DNA of 64,000 bases from the NCBI GenBank assembly GCA_012295275.1, contig CM022674.1:12579864-12643863 (forward strand), given 5' to 3'. The position numbers and the translations under genes are program-made. Position 1 is the stretch's first letter. Each line of letters begins with the position of its first letter. Of the stretch, positions 1-54,239 are shown one piece after another. The notes beneath the pieces were generated by a model. It ran no database searches. It saw only the letters and a list, made by a program, of their open reading frames with translations, and had not been told where the DNA came from. The stretch comes from Chrysomallon squamiferum (lineage: Eukaryota > Mollusca > Gastropoda > Neomphalida > Peltospiridae).

Positions 1-703
1 TTTATAAAACTTGGTATACTTGTTGACTGGGATCCCACAGCACCAAATCTGAAATTTTAGCTCAATCAGACCAGTGGTGTGGGAGATATGGCCCACCGAA
101 TTTTGAGATTTTTGGCAAAAATGGGCGTGACCACCAACCTTTGAACCCTCATATCTCAGGAACTACTGGGCCAATCTTCATAAAATTGGTATTGTTGAAA
201 AGGCAATATGACAAGGATTCCAAATCTGCCATTTTTGTAATAATTTTTGTTAAGCCACAATATAGATTTTTCAGGTTTTAGTTAATCAGATGTTAATGGC
301 CGAAAATGTTATTTTCATGTATGTGCATTTTTTAAATCTATATTGTGGCTAAACAAAAAATATTACACCCAGGAAACTTTTATATGTTTTAGTTAACATG
401 TGGGAGATTAAATTTCAATAAAGGTTATCTCAAGGTCACGTGATCCACACGGTCAATTTCAAGGTCATAGCAAAGGTCAAAAGATTTGGAATCCTTGTCA
501 CATTGCCTTTTCAACAGTACCAATTGTATGAAGATTGGCCCAGTAGTTCCTGAGATATGAGGGTTCAAAGGTTGGTGGTCACGCCCATTTTTGCCAAAAA
601 TCTCAAAATTTGATGGGCCTTATCTCCCACACCACTGGTCTGATTGGGCTAATATTTGGTGCTGTGGGATCCCAGTCAACAAGTATACCAAGTTTCATAA
701 AAA
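1..703. mobile_element. Long foldback / MITE-like inverted repeat, left end cut by window
   Basis: Bases 1-227 reappear, reverse-complemented and nearly identical, at about 482-703. Both arms carry the same landmarks, such as gggatcccacagcacc, ctcatatctcaggaactact and gacaaggattccaaat. The 250-bp spacer holds a second, shorter inverted pair: agccacaatatagattt near 252 and its complement near 333. No ORF of note lies inside. Long terminal inverted repeats without coding capacity fit a non-autonomous foldback element. The left flank is outside the window, so no target duplication can be checked. The right boundary may extend past 703, because unusual sequence continues to about 760. Confidence 0.8.
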
Positions 704-897
704 TCTGAGATGGTCAGGTTTAACCCATTGGGTGATTTGACACGGAATGACCCATATATATAAGAGAATGAGAGAGGGGATAGAGCCACACAAAGAGAGA
801 TTACAGACAGACAGACAGGTATATAAAAAGGATAAATAAACATTTAAACAGACAGACGGACAGACATATGAAAAAGTTAAATGTTTTTTTTTTAAAG

Positions 898-1319
898 TCT
901 ACACCACTGATTGCTTTTCTGCCTGAACCAATCAGAGATGGCTGGCAAATGTTACTGGAAGGAACAGTTGGAATAACTAATACAAGGTAAATGTGTGTGT
1001 AAGTGTCTGTGTGTCTGTGTGTCTGTATGTATGCATGTTTTTACATGTGTGTATGTATGTAATAATGTATGTGTATATATACTTATGTATGTATATGTTG
1101 TACATAATGTGTGAATATGTGTATGTGTGTGTGTATTTATGTATGTGTATAATGTGTTTATGTACATAGGTATGAGTGTATGTATGTGTATGTATGTTTG
1201 TATATATGTGTGTATGTGTATGTATGTGTCCTTACGTATGTACATATGTATCAGTATGCAGACACACAATAAACATACATTATTTAACACGTATGTGTAT
1301 GTATGTATGAATGTGTATA

Positions 1320-1358
<39 letters not shown>

Positions 1359-3480
1359 ATATGTGTATATGCATAGGTTAATGTAATGTGTGTCTGTCTG
1401 TCTGTTTATATTTCAGTGTTTATTGTTTTACAGTTTCGACGTGAATTTTAAGGGAGAAAACGACGTGTATTACTTTCACATGGACGGCAGATTTAACAAG
1501 AAGGGTGACAAAAAGACAGTTGTTTTCAACTACAAATTAAATACATGGAGTAAACAGTCTGTAAGAATAGAGACAAATTTTCCTTTTAAACTAGGCACTC
1601 GTTTCAAACTCCGAATTCTGGTAAAAGGGAACACAGTGGAGGTAAAATATTCAGGCTTCATTTATATTTATGTATCAGTGGTCTCGCCAGCTTTTCTGAA
1701 AGAGATGGTGGGAATCTAGTGCAAGTTAAACAAAGGGATGGTACTGAACATTTTCAGAGTACAAGTACTTTGAACAATGTTCAAATTATTTTGTTTGTCA
1801 AAAATAGATAATAAATAATTGCATCAAATGCATAAACTATTAACAAGTTTATTTTATTTGCAATTAAATAAAATCAAAGTGTCTGCTGCCAGCGAGTTTT
1901 GTCTGGTTGTTCTGTGATTTATATTCTTTACATGAATATATTTATAGAAAATAATATATATGTGTGTGAAGTGTGAAATATATCTATATATAAAATACAT
2001 ACACAGATGTATAATGAATATTTTTTGTGCAATCTTAACAATTATTTTTATATTGTGCGGATCGAAAGATGACAACAATATTTTTAAAAGTTGTTTATAT
2101 ATCTAGGATAACATAATTATTATACAGGTGCATGTTTAAAAATTTGTAGCAATCATTGAAATTCATGCGCAATAGTTTAGCCAAACAGCGCCTGCTACAG
2201 TTACCTTGATTATACAGGCATCGAGAGTAGCAGCAGATTTCATAGGAATAGGATTGCATCCCTTTGTAAATATGACAGTCATTGCTTTGGATTACATCTA
2301 TTTTGTTTAAGGACAAAACAAGTGAACTGCTGATAGCAAAACTACAAAACAATGGCATGAGAGCCAGTCTAAATAAATGGGTGGTGGATATTGCTGCCGT
2401 TGCTGACAAATGGCAGGCAAACCATTCGTAAGGTGTAACTGATGATAGGCCCACCATCTCTTATAGTATGCAGCGAGACCTCTGTGTATGTATAATGTGT
2501 ATGTATATGTGTAGTGTATATATGTAATATATATTTATAGTGTGTATATTTTGTGTAGTATTTATGTGTACTGGATGTATGTGGGGTATATGTGCATATA
2601 CGTAATGATATGTGCATATACGTAATGATGTGTGCATTCATATATATTTATATACAACTGCGTGTATGTATGTGTATATATATAATGTATATGTGTATGT
2701 ATAGTCTATATGTATATTGCATATGTGTATATAGTGTATATATATATATGTGTGTGTGTAGATATATATATGTGAATATCAGTAAGTGCATTGTAGTATG
2801 TATATACATATATGTGTATTGTGTAATGTACATGTGTTTATGTATATTGTATATGTTTAATGTGCATACATTTATATGCAGTGTATATGTAATGTATAAT
2901 TATAGGGTATATGTGTCTATGCATAGTTTACATGTGTATGTAAATGGTATCTGTATTTGTAGGGTATATGTATGTGTGTGTGTGTGTGTGTGTATGTAGT
3001 TTACATGTGAATGTGAAGGGTATATGTGTGTATACATATAGTTTACATGTGAAGGGTATATGTGTGTATACATATAGTTTACATGTGAAGGGTATATGTG
3101 TATACATATAGTTTACATGTGAATGTGAAGGGTATATGTGTGTATACATATAGTTTACATGTGAAGGGTGTATGTGTGTATACATATAGTTTACATGTGA
3201 ATGTGAAGGGTATATGTGTGTATACATATAGTTTACATGTGAATGTGAAGGGTATATGTGTATATACATGTAGTTTACATATCAGTGTGAAAGGTATTTG
3301 TGTATATGTAGGTTTATGTATAAATGTATAAAGGTGTAGTTTATATTGTGTGTTTAGGATATTTGTGCATATGTTTAGTGTGTTGTAGTCTATGTGTATG
3401 TGCAATATATATATATATATGTATGTATAGATAGTGTGTATGTCTAGTATATATGTATGTATAGTTTATGCATATGTGTA

Positions 3481-3541
<61 letters not shown>

Positions 3542-3900
3542 TATATATAGATATGTGTGTGTATGTATGTATGTATTTTATGATTTTGAATATTCTCTGT
3601 TTTATGTACGTCTGATCAGACATAGACAACATTCAGGAATGCACTGGCCACAGAAAGACGATATCCGAGTGTGTGTATGTTTGTATGTCTGTCTGTATAT
3701 ATGTATATATGTATGTATGTGAATATGCTTAAATATGTATGTACATAAGAATGTGTGTGTGTGTGTGTTTACATATGTATGACCTTTTTATCGTTTGTTT
3801 TTCTAAGTACATTTATATTTCTGCATATATGTATGTATGCATGTATATATGTGTAGTGTAAATGTTTATGTGTAGTATGTGTATGTGTGGTGTATATGAC

Positions 3901-3931
<31 letters not shown>

Positions 3932-4457
3932 TTCATATGCATATCTGTATTGTATATGTGTATCTGTAGTATATATGTTTAAGTAGTAATATATATATTT
4001 GAATGTGTAGTATTTGTGTACGTGTAGTGTAATATATGTTTAGGTGTAGTACACATGTGTATAATTATGTAGAATATGTACATTTGTAATGTATATGTAT
4101 AGTATATATGTGTATCTGCAGTGTAGTGTATGTGAGTATGTGTAAACATGTACATCATAATTGTACACATACATAGACACAAATACATAAAAGGACACTT
4201 ACATACATAATAAACATATATGCATATATAAATATATACAGATATACACATACATGAGTAGATATATTTATTGTTTATTGATATATACATACACGACACG
4301 CAGATTATGTTTTATCTTTATACATATATATACATATGTACATCCATCCACACAACAATAATCATAACCATAATAATATTAATATCAACAACAATAATAA
4401 CAGCAGTAATATCACTACTACTACTACTATTATTACTATTACTACTATTACTACTGT

Positions 4458-4489
<32 letters not shown>

Positions 4490-4644
4490 ATAATAATAAT
4501 AATAATAATTTTAAAAACTCTTGTTTTCAGTTCATTGTTGGTGATTTCTCATACAATTTCACGCTGCCTGTACCAGCCAAACAAGTCAAATGCGTTGCAG
4601 TAAACAAGGATGTTTTTATTAACAAACTGCACTTTCTCTTTTAA
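898..4644 (+). CDS. Galectin-type beta-galactoside-binding lectin domain, three visible exons
   Basis: Exons are 898-986, 1434-1641 and 4531-4644 (TAA at 4642), with phases 2 and 0 agreeing. They give about 136 residues, the size of one galectin carbohydrate-recognition domain. Recognisable pieces are IRDGWQMLLEGTV (first strand), FHMDGRF (the place of the canonical HFNPRF), TNFPFKLGTRFKLRILV (canonical SFPF...F.L.I.V) and the final strand INKLHFLF. Of the usual sugar contacts, His and Arg of H-x-N-x-R are kept but Asn is Asp. The Trp remains, but W-G-x-E-x-R reads WSKQSVR, so sugar specificity may differ. No signal peptide is seen, as usual for galectins, which leave cells by a non-classical route. 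The start is uncertain. An in-frame ATG lies at 868 with no intervening stop, giving about 146 residues, and a TATATATAA sits at 755. Alternatively 898 follows an AAAG acceptor and the 5' exon is outside the window. A second upstream lectin domain cannot be excluded. Confidence 0.8.
1000..1375. repeat. TG/TA-rich microsatellite in first galectin intron
   Basis: Imperfect tgtg, tgta and tgtc tracts pass into a pure (at) run at about 1327-1352. They fill most of the intron between 987 and 1433. Tyr/Ile/His-rich translations from either strand are repeat artefacts. Confidence 0.85.
2998..3300. repeat. Minisatellite in second galectin intron, about 8 units of 35-42 bp
   Basis: The core gtttacatgtgaa(tgtgaa) gggtatatgtgtgtatacata repeats head to tail. 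Unit starts are near 2999, 3041, 3076, 3110, 3149, 3187, 3227 and 3269. Units differ by presence or absence of an internal tgtgaa and by one extra tg. It lies in the intron 1642-4530, which otherwise is TG/TA simple sequence from about 2470 to 4300. Confidence 0.85.
3483..3537. repeat. (TA)n microsatellite
   Basis: An uninterrupted alternating TA run of about 54 bases in the galectin intron. A second, shorter one lies at about 3901-3928. Confidence 0.9.
4413..4510. repeat. (ACT)n passing into (AAT)n next to the last galectin exon
   Basis: An imperfect trinucleotide array ends about 20 bases before the acceptor at 4530, so array length could affect the polypyrimidine and branch region of the last intron. 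Poly-Leu, poly-Thr and poly-Asn ORFs here are artefacts. Confidence 0.85.
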
Positions 4645-5004
4645 CTATCACATTTCTTGTCAGCCTGCTGGCTGGGCTATTTCCCGATCTACCCAGACTC
4701 AAAAACTGCTTTATCAGTCTGTCTCTATGATTCACTGACTGTCTTTCTGATTGTATGATTGTATCTATCATTCTGTCTTTGTTTATCTGTGTGTGGCTTT
4801 GTTGACTTTTTATATGGCTGTGTACGTTTCCTTTGTCTTTCAGTTTGAACAGGCATCTTTTTTTTTCTTTCAGTTGTGTGGTTATTTGTTTCTGTCTGAA
4901 TGACTCTGACTGCGTGGCTGTATCTGTTTGTATTTATTTATTGCTCTGTCTGCCTCATATTAATGCTGCCAAGTCATTTTTGAATCATTTTGAGTGCATT
5001 TTTA

Positions 5005-5010
5005 AATAAA
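5005..5010 (+). terminator. Galectin poly(A) signal
   Basis: AATAAA lies 361 bases after the galectin stop codon and is followed by a T-rich stretch. It is the first such hexamer downstream, so the 3' UTR is probably 4645 to about 5030. Confidence 0.55.
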
Positions 5011-5030
5011 ACTTTTTCTTCTGTTTTTAA

Positions 5031-7359
5031 GCCTGTATGCAGTTTTGTTTCGTTTAATATCACTATAATATATATTAGCTTTCTGTTGCTGGAGTTTAGA
5101 TGAACATGCATACATGCACACACACATATTCATAATATTTAAGACAGAAAATCTTGATAAGAAAAACTAAAATACGTTTTTTATGTATTATATGTTTTAT
5201 TATGTATTTCTTGTATGTAAAAACCAAATTAAATAACAAAACAAATAAAAAAATACATTTTAAGAGTATTTAATTCTCACATATTGTTACATATTAATAA
5301 ATACTTATAAATAAACAAAATCATAACAATTATAACATAACTCTCACAAAGGGAGGTAATTTTGATTTAGTTCATCTTTTTGTTTAATTTGACATTTATA
5401 AAAATCTGTTACAAATATGATCAAATGTTTTTAAAATTTTATTTATTTTATAACTATTTTGTTTTAATATAGATAATTTAAATGAAAAAATACAATGAAA
5501 AAAATTAATTAAAACAAATCATTATTATTACTGCTCTACTATAATTGCTATTATTATTATTATTATTATTACTATAATTATTATTGTTATTATTATTACT
5601 ACTATAATTATTATTGTTGTTATTATTATTATTATTATAATTATTATTATTTTTTTTTTTTTTGAACTGATAAAAGAATTCAGCAATATTTTACTGAAAT
5701 AATAAAATAGTTCATATTAATCTTCAAACAAGATAAATTTGCTTCACATGATTGGACAAAAAAAAAAGAAAAAAAAGAAAACTTTTCACGAGTATCATTT
5801 TGAAACTGTTTTTAAGCACACAATCAAATATATTGCTATGTTCCATCAACCACGAAAATAATTTGTTATTATTACCTGCACAATAAAATGAATAAAAATC
5901 ATAATACACCAAGTAAAATAAAAATGGTATGAATTATTTATAATGCATTAATCTTTTTTGTAAAATGAAATTATATACAATTTTTTTTTAACAAAATCAC
6001 AGTGCATATTAAAAAAGATTATCATATATAGTCACACACCATAATACACACCCACACATGCACACAGAGGGGGACAGAATGAATTATCTAGGTAAAGAAT
6101 GAAACTTAAAAACAGTATCAGAGAGACAGAAAGAGTGAGAGGAACAAAGGGAAAAGGCAAAAAATGAAAACGGGAATAATGGGCACTGTGAAAAAAAAAT
6201 GTGGGCTGTGTGTGTGGTCACCATAAAAAATCTTTTACATTCTACCTTCTCACATACAGGAGATCGCAAACCACAACTTGATAAACTAATGATGGAGCAA
6301 TGGTTGGAATGTGAAATGGCACGGTTTTTTTGCGGATAGATTCAGTGACTTGTAGTAACCATTGAAACACAGAGACAGATTCAGTGACTTGTAGTAACCA
6401 TTGAAACACAGCCAAACACCTGTTTTGAAAGAGGACAAGCAAGGACTGTACAATGGAAAATGCACGAATGATTTATCAGTAAAACAGTGGTCATTAAAAC
6501 GAAGCTGGTATTTATTTTTAATCTACTCAGCTGAAAAACAAATCTTATAAAAACATCAAAACACCTGGCCCTTATTTTTAATATCTCACACATGATGATA
6601 AATAAAAACTGCAGAAAGCACCAAAATATATTGGAACCAAAATTTCAGGAAAAGAGAATGAGTATTAAAATAAAAAACAATCTCTGAATTTGGTTGGTAG
6701 AAATGGTATCTGCATTGAAAGCCCATTCCCTTCATCTCTGAAGATTAAAATAGGTATAATTTCCATGTAGTTTGTTTAATTTCATTTGTATGTGTATTCC
6801 AAGTTTAGGAAACGGCATCAACTTTGTAAATGCATAGAAACCTTGTGGGACTTGATGAATGCCACTTTGTGATAAAATAAAAATAACAGAATAAATAAGT
6901 TACATCTAATCATTCAAATTTGTTTTTCTTAATTTTTTTCTCTTTTGTTATTATCATTTGTTTTTCTCTCTTTCATTTTTTTTTAAACGAGTTACCTCCA
7001 TAAAAAATAAAAAATAAAAATCTTTTAAACCAGCTTGAGAAAATTAATTTTTAATTTTACATCACTGTAATTTCTTTGGCATTCGGATGAGACTAGGAGT
7101 TTTGCAGGATGTTTTTGTTTGTTGCTTTCTTTGTTCTTTCTTTGGCACATATTTAAATATTTAAAAAAATAAAATATATAAAAAAATAAAAAAATTTGAA
7201 TTAAATTTGATAAATTATTAAAATTAAAACCAAACATTACACATTTCTAGAACATCATCGTATGACGAAAACAATAAAATGATTGAAAATCTCCATACCA
7301 TGACAATAAAAATTATTAAAAACTTAATTATTTTATAATTTAAAAAAAATATTCAAATT
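5031..7359. other. Intergenic region between galectin and the MFSD8-like gene
   Basis: No supportable gene. The stretch has CA and T tracts, an imperfect (att)n array at about 5521-5655 and a 39-bp tandem duplication at 6338. Since the flanking genes converge, the right part probably includes the 3' UTR of the minus-strand transporter. Several minus-strand AATAAA (tttatt on plus) occur, but none can be singled out. Confidence 0.6.
6338..6412. repeat. Tandem duplication, 39-bp period
   Basis: The stretch agattcagtgacttgtag followed by taaccattgaaacacag occurs at 6338 and again at 6377, with only the linker differing. A recent local duplication in probable 3' flanking sequence of the transporter gene. 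Confidence 0.85.
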
Positions 7360-17001
<9,642 letters not shown>

Positions 17002-17477
17002 ATTTAAAATGTTATTTTAAGACTGATTGAAAACATATTTTAGCACCCTCCGTCACATATTTCCACCTTGAAAATAAGAGAACCAATTCGCATAGCTTTT
17101 CATTGATTTTTGTGTACTTTTAAATGCCATTTGAACAATCAGTTTAACTATCTGTTAAAAAGGTGTTTCTTTTATATAAAGAAAATGTCTGATAATTAAT
17201 CATATATGAAATCTTTTTCAAAACCATGTCCTGTCACGCTTTTATTAGCAAGTTACATAATGCATAAAAGTACGCTATTTGTAAACTAACGTTTTTGCAA
17301 GTTTTAATTCGTTTCCAAATTTAGCTAACTTGTAGTTTCAAAATTAGATTATACCCTATACACCTAAGCAAAGACATATGCAGCAAAACTACATTTCACA
17401 AAAGAACCACAATGCACTCTTCTGAAAAAGTGTTTGTGACTTTGTGGGTACACAGATCAACAGAAATAATAATAATC

Positions 17478-17522
<45 letters not shown>

Positions 17523-20351
17523 TTAAAGAAAATAAAACTGAAATGTAGGAAAAACATTTTTTAAAGTTATTTTTATTTACTTATACATTTTACTCTTGCA
17601 TTTAACTTGGCGTATTTATAAAATTCAGTAAAATTTTCACCTGTATTTTCACTTATGTGAACAAGACTAATGTTGCTTTACTGATGGACATATAAAGACA
17701 AAGGTAAAGGGATGTCACACATTTTACAGTAAAAAAATCACAAGCACTCGTTTTGTCCTAATTTCCTCCCATATTGCTCCCTCATCCAAGTCACACACCA
17801 CAGACAAACTAGTACAGAGGATCAAACAATATCCAGTTATAAATAATAAGAGAACTAAAAAATCAAAAACAACAAATTGTAAGACAATGACATTATTTTA
17901 TTTTCACACATAAAAAAAAAAAAAAAATCAGACTACTAAAAGCAGTCCAATGCGCAGCACAAGAGATTTACATCACACATTTATTTACAGACTATTATTA
18001 AAACAACACTTCTTTACTCTAGAGGGAACATCCAACCAATCAGATCAACCTTTCTGGTTTCCTTGACAACTATTAATGTCTGCAGACGTTTTCCAAATAA
18101 CAATCTCTGATAATAATAACATTAGAAATAATAAAATAAAAATAAAATAATACTAATAATAACAATAATAAATAAAATAAAATATATATGTATTTTTTTA
18201 TTTTTGTACAGGAAGCTGAAGACTTTCCAGTTTTTATTTTTAAAATCCGAACATGATACTTCAAAAGTAGATGTAGATTTTGTAAGTTAAATCTAGCTTA
18301 AAACAAAATTCATTCTGCGTAACACTATCTGAATTCTTTTGTCTTTTTTCTTTCTAAAATGATATTTTCCATAATCTATGGACAAAACATTTAAAAAGAA
18401 ATGCACAAACTTGCATCATGATTAAAGCTATATGAGTATTTACATTGTAATAAAAAATGAAAAACATTACAAAATGGTAAATTTTAACTCCCCCCATGCA
18501 TTAAACAGAAAGAAATAAAAAGAAGAAAATAAATTGTTTATGGGAATGTTATAAAGAACAGCAGAGAAAAAAGAAGAAAAAAAAAAAATTATATTATTTA
18601 TATATGAACAAATCAACAACTTTTTGTTTGAGAAAATACAGTTAAATGTATTTCAGAAGTTAAGCCTTAATTTTGTTATTGTTTTTTTTTTTAAAATAAT
18701 CTCAAATTTCCATTTTTAAGTAATCCTCAAGATTACTGGCTGAAGTAAAGTTTAATGTCTTTTGCCTTAATTAAACTGGATAAGAATTTTGTTAAATGTG
18801 CTTATTCCATTTTCGTATTTTTCTTCATTAATTAATGTCCTTAAAAGTATTGATTACCTATTATTTGTGCAGGATATTTACATTATTCTTTTTAACAGAA
18901 TGTATATGTGGAGACTAAATGACATAATATCTCATGCAGGCAACTAATATTAATGCTGATATTTATATTAGATAACTGCCTCACTGGTTTAGATGGGCAA
19001 AAATGTCACAGAATAGTAACAACAACAGTAGTAATAATAAATAAATAAATAAATAAATAACAATAAAAAAAAAAAGTACCAAAAAATAAAACCACTATAT
19101 ACTAAAAATATTTTCAGCCTAACAGTAACAAATACCATTTATATACAATCATGTTTTATATTATCAGACTTTCTATACTTTATTATTATTATTTTTTTAT
19201 TTTTTTGGTCAGGAAGAAAAAAAAATATTTTTAATAAAACATATATCCCAAAACTAAACAGAACTTTATCAAAAGCAGTTCTCTAAACTAACAACTTTAG
19301 TTTTTTTTCAACATTTTAATAGTGACAAACAACTTTCTAAAAGGGTTGAATGCACAAAGTGTGTTTTGGTGTTGTATATAATTACATATATTAAAAAAAC
19401 AACTTGTAAACTTGAAGAGTTTACCTTTTATAAACAAATAAACACTGATTATACATACAGTGTATGTAAACAAAACATACTGGGAACATTCCAAAACCAG
19501 CATTTTAATTGTACCCATTCAAAAAATGAAAAATAAAAATCTATTAACCCATTCACCTGTGTAGATATAACAGTAATGTGTTGTCAACATTGTGAAGCTT
19601 TTAAAGCGTATCGCAGTATATTGTTTAATCAACCATAACAAAAATAATTCTCATTAAATCATTCTATTTTATCATATTATTTATACTTTCTATAATATTA
19701 TCTATTTTATCATCAAATGATAAAAATTTACAATGTAGCACTTCAAGTCACTTTTGAAAACATGTTTAAGATTTCTTTAGCTTGAGCGTGACCAATATTT
19801 ATTATTATATCCAACTTTGTAGTTTGTTTTTAAGGAAAGGAAACAAGTAAATAAATATAAAAATAATAATAATAAAAAAAATATCAAGTGTACCATAGTT
19901 TGGATGTTATGTTTATTTGGTTAAATTAATTTTTTTTATCATTACTTGTGTGAACCAAACCAATCATAATAAATAAAACTTCGTAAGAATCTTGGTTTTT
20001 TAAATTATTATTATTTATTTTCTTCTTCTTCTTCTGTATATTTTTTTGTATTGTTTATAGAGCTTTAGAGGTCACAGTGATGTATTTGAATGATTAACTT
20101 TTTGTTTTTTTTTTTATTTCAAATTCCAATCTAAGCTCCAGATATCAATTTTCAAAAACAGTGTAAATTAATACACGTAAAACATAAATATGGAATTTTT
20201 ATTATTTTCTTATTTATTTATTTTTCTAAGAAAAAGAAATGGCAGAGAAGATGAAAGTTGTATGAAAATAAAAAATATTAAAATTACTGACTACAGAACA
20301 GACATATAATGTTTATAATTTTGTTTTTCTGACAGTGATGATGTGAGTAAA
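17002..20351. other. MFSD8 5' flank and probable Mi-2 3' UTR
   Basis: Both neighbours lie on the minus strand, so this 3.3 kb must hold the Mi-2 3' UTR (near 20351, going down) and the MFSD8-like promoter (near 17002, going up). I see no ORF supported by motif or splice context. An (aat)n array lies at about 17467-17522 and other A/T tracts are frequent. Many minus-strand AATAAA copies occur; the cleavage site cannot be chosen by eye. Confidence 0.55.
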
Positions 20352-52404
<32,053 letters not shown>

Positions 52405-52630
52405 AGTTGGTAAGTGAATGGTTCAGTTTATGTAAAATATAACAATTTGTGTTTTTCTGTTATTGAAGTATGATCAATAGAAAGAAAACAGGTGCTAAGG
52501 GTTTAGTAACTTCCTGACCCCTCTGCAGATAAGGCGCAAAGGGTGATGTGATCATGCGCAGTGTGACGTCAATGATCGCTCTTACATCCCATAATAGTTT
52601 CATTTTTACATCCCATAATAGTTTTACTTC
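52405..52630 (-). promoter_or_regulatory. Mi-2 5' flank with palindromic CRE and duplicated 19-mer
   Basis: Upstream of the Mi-2 ATG is a perfect TGACGTCA (52564-52571), the CREB/ATF palindrome. It is followed by two identical copies of ttacatcccataatagttt (52582-52600 and 52606-52624) at a 24-bp period. The region is relatively GC-rich for this window. No TATA box is evident at a sensible distance, as is common for housekeeping chromatin genes. Confidence 0.45.
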
Positions 52631-52871
52631 TTTGTATTCAGTATTTAAAATTTCGTTTAATTTTCAAAAAGTATATATTAATTAATTAGCTTTATCTATT
52701 GATTATTTGCAATCAATCATTATTTTTGGTAATTTGACATTAATTACATGTGTAACAATATAATATGCATTATAATCATTTAAATATATTAGCATTATTT
52801 ATATCGTTTTATTTTTTTTATTATTATAATTTTTGTTATTTATTTATTTATTTTGTTTGTTTGTTTGTTTG

Positions 52872-52916
<45 letters not shown>

Positions 52917-54071
52917 CTTCCCACATACTGTTTCATTTTTGGCGACGATTTGTTTGTTTTTTTGGTGTTGTTTTTTTTTTTCTTTTTTTTTTCTTTGCAA
53001 ATACATGATGTATCGCATAAGTAAGATAAAGCGAAACAAAAAATGACAACATTATTAACATCAAATTGTACACACTAAGGCATATGTTACTATCTGGACA
53101 AAAGGCATATCAAAAATTATATTTATCTTTTTAACTAAGATAGTTTAACAACTTGAATAATCTCTTTATTTGTCACAAAATTAATAAAAAAAAAAAAAAT
53201 TATTTATTAGATATGAAGAAAACATATATAATTTATATATTAATGTTTTAGAGATAATCGGATCTATCTTTGTTCTCGTCTTTGTCTTTGTCGTTGTCGA
53301 TGTTCTCATCCTCAATGGAATTATCTCGCACACGTTCTCAAAATTAATATTCGCAGACACAGTTATTTGTACCATTGTCTGTATGCTACTTTGATGCTAA
53401 CAATTTAAAAAAATATATTTTTGAAAAACATTATTTCTTTTTAACACATACATACAAACCTACCTACCTACCTACATGTATAAATACTCAGACGTACGTA
53501 TATACTTACAAAGTCAGACACACCTAAATATATTCATACATACCTACAGACACAGATACAGAAACACACACATACTTGTCTTTATATTCACGTATATATA
53601 TACAAAAATATGTCACACACAAACATACGTATATATATATATAGACTTTGTCTGTGCGTGTGTACGTTTGTATAGGTTTGTTTCTCTTTAGCTCTTTCTT
53701 TCCTGGGATTCACAAAACTCAAAGCCTTATCCGACAACAATACTTTGCAAACTATTCGTTCTAGTGACCACAGATTTAAATGGCTGGTCCATGTTAGTCG
53801 TACTTGAAGCTTCCAGGAAAGATGTAATTAAGTTTATCACGGAAATTGTAGCTTGTAAACCTTTATCTGATTATCCAAAGGTAAGGTTTGAATGGTAAGC
53901 AGGCTTATCTCTGTGCTTATGCTGAAACTCGAAATAGATTAGCGATTTTTCTTGAATTACGAAATATCGATGCATTATTTCACTAGCCCCAGAGGCGCAT
54001 TTCAAACAGGAGAAGTCAGACTGGAAATTATGCAGTTTATTGAATAAATAATTCATTTGTATTCATGCATT

Positions 54072-54239
54072 TTTATTTCATTGTAAATTATTTGTTTAGT
54101 TATTGTATATTTTTAGCAGCAGCTTTATGGAGCAGTTTTAAGTGATCATTTTCTAACAAAATGATTCTTTATTCATTATATAAAACTGTTCCATAAAACT
54201 GATGCTAAAATTACTAATAAACAAACAAATTATTTCATC
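54072..54239. mobile_element. Short foldback element, about 168 bp
   Basis: The left arm, attatttgtttagttattg through agcagctttatggagcagtt, pairs with the right arm, aaactgttccataaaactg through actaataaacaaacaaat. The centre (atcattttctaacaaaatgat) also pairs, so almost the whole unit forms one imperfect hairpin. A MITE is the simplest reading. Confidence 0.7.

Noticed and set aside
952-1381. Tyr/His/Thr-rich frames on both strands
   Set aside because: TG/TA microsatellite in the first galectin intron.
2998-3300. Regular repeats that might suggest a CRISPR array
   Set aside because: Units are head to tail without unique spacers, and the DNA is eukaryotic. It is a minisatellite.
4271-4644. 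Long Leu-rich and Asn-rich ORFs ending in the galectin exon
   Set aside because: They read through (ACT)n/(AAT)n intron sequence. Only the part after the acceptor at 4530 is galectin coding.
53476-53691. 71-codon plus-strand ORF
   Set aside because: Largely a TA/CA microsatellite translation, with no splice sites or family resemblance.
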